Source of the DNA: Kiritimatiellia bacterium
GTDB lineage: Bacteria; Verrucomicrobiota; Kiritimatiellia; RFP12; UBA1067
Direction of reading: 5' to 3'
Assembly (NCBI GenBank): GCA_028707675.1
Contig: JAQWAM010000114.1
Span: 1-5,723, forward strand
Length of the DNA: 5,723 bases
The translations under genes were made by a program, and so were the position numbers. This document shows positions 1 to 4,640 of this stretch, piece by piece; the stretch's first letter is position 1, and the number at the start of each line of letters is the position of its first letter. The notes under the pieces were generated by a model, which saw nothing but the letters and a program-made list of their open reading frames with translations, was not told where the DNA came from and ran no database searches.

Positions 1-1947
1 CCGGATCAACTCCGCTGTTGCGTAAAGCTCATCGCGGCTCCGTTCGTCGAGCGCAATGTAGACGCGTCCGAGACGTCCCCGCACCTTTAGGTGTTCGTGG
101 AACTCGGCGAGAAACGGACCCCAGAACGCCTCGTGTTCCGGTGTGCCGGGCTTGAGCGCCGCCTTCACGATGTCGCCGGTTTCTTCCTCCTCCCAATACA
201 CGATGTGTCCCCATGTCGCCATCGTGTAACAATGAATCTGCGGGCCGAGACCACACTTCTCGCAGAAAGCCACGTATTCGTCCCAAAGGGAGAAATCGCG
301 CTTGAAGGTTCCGTCTTTCAATTTGATGTGCCGCACCATCGAGCGGTATGCGTCGAAATTCTGCTGGTTCCACGGCAACTCCGTGATTGTCGTCGTGATC
401 ACCTTTTGTCCCGCCTCGGCGAGTTCCTCCCACAGGGGCTTCATGAGCGCGTAATGCTCTTTTGAAAACGGCTTCACGCCGTGATACCGCGCGACCGCCC
501 ACGGATGCTGCCAGAGATCGAGGAAGAATTTCCACTCCTTCGGCGGCGGCAGCATACGGTCAAGGACCGTGAGTTCGATCGGGAAGAGCAACTTCTTTGC
601 GCCGGCCGCGATCACCTCGACCTCGCCCTTGTAGTCTCCCGCGGCGGTTTTCGCTGGAACCTTCACCGTCAGCCACACGGGGCGAAACGAATTGGTTGTC
701 ATCGAAAGCGACGTCGCGTCGTCGAGAATGTCGCCGGTAATTCCGGTGCGCGAACCTACTTCGTTGCCGTTCGAAAAGCTCGCGGTGGTATAGCGGACAA
801 ATCGCGCGCTCATCGCGGACGCGGGTATCTCGTCCTTCGTTCCCTTGAGCGCGGCGGTTCTGACACGAACCTGTTCGACCGGCTCCTTGGTCCAGAGGAC
901 GATCTGTCCGTTCACGCGCTCGTTCTTCCACGCGGTCACTTTCCAGGTCTTCTTGGAGTCGTCTCCAGCGGCGTTCTTCGCGTCGATGCGATCGAGTGCG
1001 GCGATTCTGCCGCGGAACCCCGCGTCCGGAGCCGTTTCAAACCGCGGCGCCAACGTCTCAAATCTGGACTTGCGCCAGTCGAGATCGGGTGCGCGGTCAT
1101 TGATTTTCGAGTAGATGTAGTCGTACGTTTTCTTGAAGCCCTTTTCCCCGGCGCGGGTTTCGAGCGTCTCCCACATGTTGACTGTAAGCTGCTTCCAAGA
1201 AGCGTTCCAGTTGCCCCAGTGGGTGCCGAGAGGCAGCATCGCCTTTACACGGACGTCCCAGTCCTTCTTGCAGTCCGCGAGCTGTTCGTCCGTCAAGCCC
1301 ATCGCCTTGAGGACGCCGAGCGCCATCATCTGGTTGCCGTAGCCGTTCATGTGGAGGCCGTCCATTGTGAGCCCGGACTTCGGGGCCTTCGGTGAAGCGA
1401 GGAGATCCTTCTCCATCGTATTGAGATCCGCGAGCGGGAGCTTGCGTTCCGCGGCGGTTTTGCGGAGAAACGCGCAGTAGCCATCCAACTTCTTGTTGTT
1501 GGCGTTGTTCCGCCAGTCCGCGTCCGAGCAGAGGGTCGGCGTCAGGACGATGACCTTCACCCCCGATGCGGCACACCTGTCCAGAATCGCGGTGATGTTC
1601 TTCTTGTAGGGTTCAAGTTCGATCCCGTTCTTGCCGTGCCCAACGTCATTGACGCCGCACGAGAGTGTCATCCACTCCGGTTTCTTGTCGAGCACGTCCT
1701 TCTGAAGCCGCGCGAGCATCTGATCGGATTTGTTGCCGCTCACACCCGCGGGAATCTTCTCCGCATTAACGCCGTTCTTCTTGAGCCCGCGCATCACGAG
1801 GTTCACGTAGCCGCCGTCATTCTGATTGCCGAACTGCGTGATCGAATCGCCGAGAAAGGCGATCTTCTCTCCGTTTTTGATGATCGGCGCCGCGAACGAC
1901 GAAACCGCAACGACCATTGCCAGTGAAACCAACGACACCTGTTTCAT
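1..1947 (-). CDS. Secreted SGNH/GDSL esterase fused to GH123-like (DUF4091) glycoside hydrolase, C-terminus cut by window edge
   Basis: The frame is open from an ATG at 1947 to the left edge, giving 649 residues with no stop. Residues 1-20 form a signal peptide (MKQVSLVSLAMVVAVSSFAA), so the enzyme should act in the periplasm or outside the cell. Residues 28-217 are an SGNH hydrolase with all four blocks: GDSIT with nucleophile S35, G71 in GNKS, N100 in GVND, and D196/H199 in DGLH. Residues about 218-330 form a linker of unknown role. Residues about 331-465 match the beta-sandwich that precedes GH123 domains (WKNERVNGQIVLWT). From about 470 the GH123 barrel begins (FLDLWQHPWAVARYHGV) and includes IALDERS, where D634-E635 fit the family's Asp-Glu pair for substrate-assisted hydrolysis of beta-GalNAc. 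The rest of the barrel lies outside the window. The fold assignments are secure. The substrates (O-acetyl esters, beta-N-acetylgalactosaminides) are inferred from the families. An AAAGGAA ribosome site supports the start. Confidence 0.9.
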   Translation of the reverse strand, partial: MKQVSLVSLAMVVAVSSFAAPIIKNGEKIAFLGDSITQFGNQNDGGYVNLVMRGLKKNGVNAEKIPAGVSGNKSDQMLARLQKDVLDKKPEWMTLSCGVNDVGHGKNGIELEPYKKNITAILDRCAASGVKVIVLTPTLCSDADWRNNANNKKLDGYCAFLRKTAAERKLPLADLNTMEKDLLASPKAPKSGLTMDGLHMNGYGNQMMALGVLKAMGLTDEQLADCKKDWDVRVKAMLPLGTHWGNWNASWKQLTVNMWETLETRAGEKGFKKTYDYIYSKINDRAPDLDWRKSRFETLAPRFETAPDAGFRGRIAALDRIDAKNAAGDDSKKTWKVTAWKNERVNGQIVLWTKEPVEQVRVRTAALKGTKDEIPASAMSARFVRYTTASFSNGNEVGSRTGITGDILDDATSLSMTTNSFRPVWLTVKVPAKTAAGDYKGEVEVIAAGAKKLLFPIELTVLDRMLPPPKEWKFFLDLWQHPWAVARYHGVKPFSKEHYALMKPLWEELAEAGQKVITTTITELPWNQQNFDAYRSMVRHIKLKDGTFKRDFSLWDEYVAFCEKCGLGPQIHCYTMATWGHIVYWEEEETGDIVKAALKPGTPEHEAFWGPFLAEFHEHLKVRGRLGRVYIALDERSRDELYATAELIR

Positions 1948-1954
1948 GGTTGCA

Positions 1955-1961
1955 TTCCTTT
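1955..1961 (-). promoter_or_regulatory. Ribosome-binding site of the SGNH-GH123 gene
   Basis: On the minus strand AAAGGAA lies with its AGGA core 8 bases before the ATG at 1947. This fits a Shine-Dalgarno site and, together with the signal peptide that begins immediately, fixes the start. Confidence 0.65.
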
Positions 1962-1991
1962 GCTGTGATTGATTTTTTGAATTGTCACTAT

Positions 1992-2006
1992 CATCCCATA
2001 GGGATG
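1992..2006. repeat. Perfect 6-bp hairpin/palindrome between acyltransferase and SGNH-GH123 genes
   Basis: CATCCC-ATA-GGGATG is a perfect inverted repeat with a 3-base loop, 45 bases upstream of the SGNH-GH123 start. It has no following T-run on the minus strand, so it is not a convincing intrinsic terminator. It could be an operator or a weak mRNA hairpin. Confidence 0.45.
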
Positions 2007-2013
2007 CCCGGAT

Positions 2014-2044
2014 TTAATGGGTTTAGGGGTTAATGGTTTAGGGG
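2014..2044. repeat. Two-copy tandem repeat of about 16 bp at the end of the acyltransferase gene
   Basis: The plus strand reads TTAATGGGTTTAGGGG (2014-2029) followed directly by TTAATGGTTTAGGGG (2030-2044). The copies differ by one G. The acyltransferase stop codon (2040-2038) lies in the second copy, so its last codons are part of the repeat. The duplication probably arose by slippage. Confidence 0.8.
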
Positions 2045-3093
2045 TTCACTGAAAAAGCATTATTATCGTGTGTTTTATGAGGGTCGGCGTTGTTTGTGCG
2101 GGACGGACGCGCGTAGAAGGGGTAGCGCGCCCGATCCTCGCCCGGGGCGACATAGCGCCAGCGCCGGTAGTTGAGGCACCAGAGCGAGGGGTGTCGTCGG
2201 ATGACACGTTCGAAGGCTGCGACGATCTGCCGCGTGAGCTCCGTGTCGTCCTTTTCCGGATCGGCCGCGAACATGCAGTCGTATTCGATGCGGTAGCGGC
2301 CGTCTTTGAGCGGGCGCGACCAGCCGAAGAATATCGGCACCCGGTTCTTGCGCGCCAGCGCGGCGGGCGCCAGCGAGATGCCGGCCGGCACCCCGAAGAA
2401 CCGCACCCACACGCCTCCCTCCCATGTGTGGATGTGCTGGTCTATCAGCAGGCCGACGCTGACCCCTTTTTTGAGGGCCGCGACCATCGGGCGGACAGCG
2501 CCCTCCGCCGGCACGATCTGCTGGCCTAGGGTCGAGCGCATCTTGACCAGCCGCCGGGTCATGCTCCTGGAGCCGACCCTTTTGGCGACCGACATGACCG
2601 GAACGCCGTTGGCGGCCAGCGCCTGCGTCAGCACCTCCCAGTTGCCGATGTGCGCGCTGACCAGTATCACAGGCATGTCGCGCTTGAGCCGGTCCATAAC
2701 GCCCGGGTCGAACTCGACCTGATCCAGAACGCGCCGCCGCGTGTCGCGCGAAATCCAGAAGATGTTCACGAGCACTCTGGCCATGTTCTGGAAAGAGCGC
2801 CGTATGATCGCGTTCTCACGCTTGCGGGTCATGCGGCCGCCGAAAATCAGCCGCAGGTTGGCGCGGGAAATCTCTTTGCTCCTGCTGTCGACCAGATAGA
2901 CGCTGTTGGCCATGAAATTGGCCAGGCGCACTGTCCCGCGCAGCGACAAGCGGGGTATCAGCAACTGTCCCAATCCGATCAACAGCCACTCGAAAGGCCT
3001 CCTGATCTTGCGGTAAAATCTTTTTAGGCGACGCTTGAACATGGCATAACATACCATCCGCGCGGTCGCCTGAAAAGAGCAAACCGCTGGCAT
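2038..3093 (-). CDS. Lipid A biosynthesis acyltransferase, LpxL/HtrB (LABLAT) family
   Basis: This 351-residue protein belongs to the lysophospholipid/lipid A acyltransferase family. Members move an acyl chain from acyl-ACP to a lipid A precursor at the cytoplasmic face of the inner membrane. The catalytic HX4E motif is intact as HIGNWE (H148, E153). Other family blocks are GLLIDQH (214-220), WVRFFGVPAG (229-238), a run of alanines before VPIFFGW, and the C-terminal WCLNYRRWRY. A basic, weakly hydrophobic stretch at 20-50 fits membrane association. The ATG at 3093 has AAAAGG 5 bases upstream. ATGs at residues 13 and 18 are alternatives and would give a length nearer the usual size of about 300 residues. 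A polar tail of about 25 residues after YPFYARP extends past the usual end. It may be cotranscribed with the regulator upstream (75-base gap). The exact acyl position on lipid A cannot be told. Confidence 0.9.
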   Translation of the reverse strand: MPAVCSFQATARMVCYAMFKRRLKRFYRKIRRPFEWLLIGLGQLLIPRLSLRGTVRLANFMANSVYLVDSRSKEISRANLRLIFGGRMTRKRENAIIRRSFQNMARVLVNIFWISRDTRRRVLDQVEFDPGVMDRLKRDMPVILVSAHIGNWEVLTQALAANGVPVMSVAKRVGSRSMTRRLVKMRSTLGQQIVPAEGAVRPMVAALKKGVSVGLLIDQHIHTWEGGVWVRFFGVPAGISLAPAALARKNRVPIFFGWSRPLKDGRYRIEYDCMFAADPEKDDTELTRQIVAAFERVIRRHPSLWCLNYRRWRYVAPGEDRARYPFYARPSRTNNADPHKTHDNNAFSVNP

Positions 3094-3098
3094 GACAG

Positions 3099-3104
3099 CC
3101 TTTT
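3099..3104 (-). promoter_or_regulatory. Ribosome-binding site favouring the first ATG of the acyltransferase
   Basis: AAAAGG lies 5 bases before the ATG at 3093 on the minus strand. The alternative ATGs at 3057 and 3042 lack a comparable site. This modestly favours the longest form. Confidence 0.45.
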
Positions 3105-3168
3105 AATGAAACGCCCCCCATGCCGCTCGCGGCCTGTGCCCGCGCGATGGCGCTAACGCTTGTCGCGC

Positions 3169-4047
3169 CTATTTCTGTTTACGCCAGGCGAGGGGGCGCA
3201 TGCCGGTGGCGCGTTTGAAGTGGGTGGAGAAGTGCTGGGAGGTGCAGAAGCCCAGGTCGTGCGCGATGCGGGTGACCGGCTGACGGGTTTCGCGCAGGCG
3301 TCTTTTAGCCTCGTCGATACGGCACATCAGCAAGAAGTGGTGCGGCGGCAGACCGGTGACGCTTTTGAACTGGTTGATGAAGTGCGAGGGCGAGAGCGCG
3401 GCCTGATGCGCGAGGGAGTCGATGTCATAACTCTTTTCCGGCGCGGATCGCATGGCCTTGATAATGGTGTCGATACGGTTCGCGTGGGAGGGCGGCGGCT
3501 CCCCGCGCGAGGTTTCCAGCAGGCCGGTGACCAGCCGCATGCAGGCGGCGATCATGCAGAGTGTGCGGTAGCGTCCCTGCAGCGTGTCGTAGGCGCGGAA
3601 AAGGTCGATGAAGTGGTGTTTGATCTGCTTCGTGTCCGCTGTCAGGTGTGTGGGCAACTGGTGCAGGCGGTGGCAGATCTCGCGGGACTCGGTTTTGGTG
3701 AAGCGCAGCAGCGCGTTCTTCTTGCTCTCTGTCCTGATCAGCATACCGTAGAGCACGGTGCCTTTGGGGTAGTCAAGCAGACGGTGGGCGTCCTCGGGTT
3801 TATTGAGAAAAATGTCCCCGGCCATCACGTTATGCTCGTCGCCTTGGTTTTCGAGCAGCAGTGAGCCGCGCAGGCAGAGGCCCAGTTCAAAACAGCCCTT
3901 GTGGCAGTGCGGCTCGACTGGGGCGAGTCGCTGCGTGTGGCGGATAAAATAGAGGATGGGAATATCCGGTATGCCGATCTTGGCCAGGTCGAAGGCCCGG
4001 TAATTGGGCGTTTCGCCGTAATGCATTCTGGAGTTTTTGATGATCAT
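3169..4047 (-). CDS. AraC-family transcriptional regulator with N-terminal cupin sensor
   Basis: The frame is open upstream to a GTG at 4125, and residues here are numbered from that codon (318 in all). The ATG at residue 27 (4047, 292 residues) is preferred because residues 1-22 are encoded by a repeat and hairpin, although no good ribosome site precedes it. The ATG at 4026 is a further option. The N-terminal part has a cupin sugar-sensing pattern: PHCHKGCFELGLCLRG (H73, H75, E80) and later DAHR (H114) in NVMAGDIFLNKPEDAHRL. The C-terminal hundred residues hold two helix-turn-helix units, IDSLAHQAALSPSHFINQFK and VTRIAHDLGFCTSQHFSTHF, ending in the AraC signature GMRPLAWR. It is divergent from the anomerase-sialidase gene, its likely target. 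The effector is unknown; a sugar released by these enzymes is a reasonable guess. Confidence 0.9.
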   Translation of the reverse strand: MIIKNSRMHYGETPNYRAFDLAKIGIPDIPILYFIRHTQRLAPVEPHCHKGCFELGLCLRGSLLLENQGDEHNVMAGDIFLNKPEDAHRLLDYPKGTVLYGMLIRTESKKNALLRFTKTESREICHRLHQLPTHLTADTKQIKHHFIDLFRAYDTLQGRYRTLCMIAACMRLVTGLLETSRGEPPPSHANRIDTIIKAMRSAPEKSYDIDSLAHQAALSPSHFINQFKSVTGLPPHHFLLMCRIDEAKRRLRETRQPVTRIAHDLGFCTSQHFSTHFKRATGMRPLAWRKQK

Positions 4048-4066
4048 GATAACGCGGTCAAAGCCC

Positions 4067-4095
4067 GCCTGTCTGCGTGCGACGCGCAGGCAGGC
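4067..4095 (+). repeat. Strong inverted repeat with 13-bp stem and 3-base loop
   Basis: GCCTGTCTGCGTG (4067-4079) pairs with CGCGCAGGCAGGC (4083-4095) around a CGA loop. There are 11 Watson-Crick pairs and two G-T pairs, the latter stable as G-U only in plus-strand RNA. No T-run follows directly. It lies in the apparent 5' extension of the regulator frame and argues that this extension is not protein-coding. It could be a dispersed extragenic palindrome. Confidence 0.7.
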
Positions 4096-4108
4096 AATCC
4101 AGTTTTCG

Positions 4109-4138
4109 TAACCACGAATGGACACGAATTAACACTAA
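4109..4138. repeat. Three 10-bp degenerate tandem units
   Basis: TAACCACGAA, TGGACACGAA and TTAACACTAA follow each other without gaps, sharing a core close to nACACGAA. The first unit also forms a hairpin with the preceding bases (TTCGT-AACC-ACGAA, 4105-4118). The 10-bp period matches one helical turn, so it could be a protein-binding array. It could equally be part of a dispersed repeat together with the adjacent hairpin. Confidence 0.6.
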
Positions 4139-4246
4139 TTTTGATGAAATGTAAACTGGCAAATGAAAAAGGGTGCGAGTGCGCATTGGCGTGATTGAGT
4201 TACGGATGGGCTCGGAGGGATTGCCCGCGAATCTCCGCGAAGGGGA

Positions 4247-4304
4247 GCGGCGCGCATTTTTACCCCGCGTTGCGGGGGCGTTAATCACTAAAAATGAGCG
4301 CCGC
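4247..4304. repeat. Compound inverted repeat: 16-bp outer arms around an inner hairpin
   Basis: GCGGCGCGCATTTTTA (4247-4262) is the inverse of TAAAAATGAGCGCCGC (4289-4304) with a single mismatch. Directly inside the left arm is a second perfect hairpin, CCCCGC-GTT-GCGGGG (4263-4277), followed by 11 unpaired bases. The nested fold could be a structured RNA, a cruciform, a two-direction transcription barrier or a short extragenic element. No coding sequence lies within. Confidence 0.7.
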
Positions 4305-4398
4305 GCTGTAGGGGTTCACCCGTTTGGCGCGAGCGCTGGCGCGGGATTGGAAAGCGGCACCGGCGGCGGCATTCCCCAAGGCTGGCGAAAACAACATG

Positions 4399-4416
4399 AA
4401 AATAGAATTCTATTTT
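4399..4416. promoter_or_regulatory. 18-bp perfect palindrome, candidate operator
   Basis: AAAATAGAATTCTATTTT is a perfect 18-bp palindrome in otherwise GC-rich DNA. Its right end lies 24 bases before the extended -10 element at 4441, which places it upstream of or over the -35 zone. Such symmetry suits a dimeric regulator. AraC proteins more often bind direct repeats, so the binder may be a different protein. Confidence 0.5.
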
Positions 4417-4440
4417 TGCGCACGTTTTATTTTCCAAGGT

Positions 4441-4449
4441 TGTTATACT
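4441..4449 (+). promoter_or_regulatory. Extended -10 promoter candidate for the rightward gene
   Basis: TGTTATACT fits an extended -10 element (TGn followed by TATACT, five of six consensus bases). No good -35 box is found 16-18 bases upstream, as expected for an activator-dependent promoter. Transcription would start near 4456 and give a leader of about 185 bases before the ATG at 4641. Confidence 0.4.
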
Positions 4450-4538
4450 TACAGTGTGGATTGAGAAAGGCTGGGCGGTCTGGCGGCGGTTTGCGCCGAG
4501 GACACAAAGGTGCCCGGCTGGCAGTGATAGACGGAGCG

Positions 4539-4549
4539 AAAGGGGGTGG
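4539..4549 (+). promoter_or_regulatory. Strong ribosome-binding site before the leader ORF
   Basis: AAAGGGGGTGG lies just before the ATG at 4552. It is a purine-rich Shine-Dalgarno-like stretch and is the main reason to believe the short ORF is translated. Confidence 0.45.
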
Positions 4550-4551
4550 CC

Positions 4552-4635
4552 ATGAAGAGAAAGCTTGTCTTGTCGGTTTGTCTGGCAGATATCCGTCTGC
4601 CGTTTCCGAACGCGGTTTGGGATGGAGGGAAATAA
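4552..4635 (+). CDS. Possible 27-residue leader peptide, translationally coupled to the anomerase-sialidase gene
   Basis: An ATG with a strong ribosome site opens a 27-codon frame starting MKRKLVLSVCLADIRLP and ending with TAA, followed at once by an in-frame TAG. Its last codons (GGA GGG AAA) are themselves the ribosome-binding site of the next gene, whose ATG lies 5 bases after the TAA. Ribosomes finishing here would reinitiate or unmask the downstream start. The beginning looks like a signal-peptide n-region and hydrophobic core, so it could instead be the relic of an older, frameshifted gene start. No family is recognised. Function is inferred from position only. Confidence 0.4.
   Translation: MKRKLVLSVCLADIRLPFPNAVWDGGK
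4624..4630 (+). promoter_or_regulatory. Ribosome-binding site of the anomerase-sialidase gene
   Basis: GGAGGGA lies 10 bases before the ATG at 4641. It overlaps the end of the upstream short ORF, and it supports 4641 as the start rather than an in-frame codon further downstream. Confidence 0.6.
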
Positions 4636-4640
4636 TAGTC

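Larger units (their letters stand above)
4048..4551. other. Divergent intergenic control region between the AraC regulator and the anomerase-sialidase gene
   Basis: About 500 bases without a convincing protein gene. In order it contains a 13-bp-stem hairpin, a three-unit 10-bp periodic repeat, an AT-rich stretch near 4130-4170, a compound inverted repeat, a GC-rich stretch, an 18-bp AT-rich palindrome, an extended -10 element and a ribosome-binding site. It must contain the promoter of the rightward gene and probably that of the regulator. No convincing promoter for the regulator could be picked. Confidence 0.6.

Noticed and set aside
481..1395. Plus-strand open frame of 304 codons
   Set aside because: It is antisense to the SGNH-GH123 gene, with low-complexity Arg-rich translation and no recognisable motif.
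2014..2044. Telomere-like TTTAGGGG motif
   Set aside because: There are only two copies, at a gene end inside a bacterial sequence. It is better explained as a short tandem duplication.
3122..3168. GC hairpins (for example GCCGC-GA-GCGGC on the minus strand) as a terminator between regulator and acyltransferase
   Set aside because: The stems are short and no T-run follows, so an intrinsic terminator cannot be supported.
3160..3864. Plus-strand open frame of 234 codons
   Set aside because: It is a mirror of the AraC regulator, whose double helix-turn-helix is unmistakable on the other strand.
4048..4125. GTG-initiated 26-residue N-terminal extension of the regulator
   Set aside because: The extension is encoded by a hairpin and a periodic repeat, and has no clear ribosome site. 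The ATG at 4047 gives a normal family length.
4415..4496. Two TTTGCGC copies (4415 and 4490) as regulator sites
   Set aside because: Seven-base matches 75 bases apart in GC-rich DNA are expected by chance.
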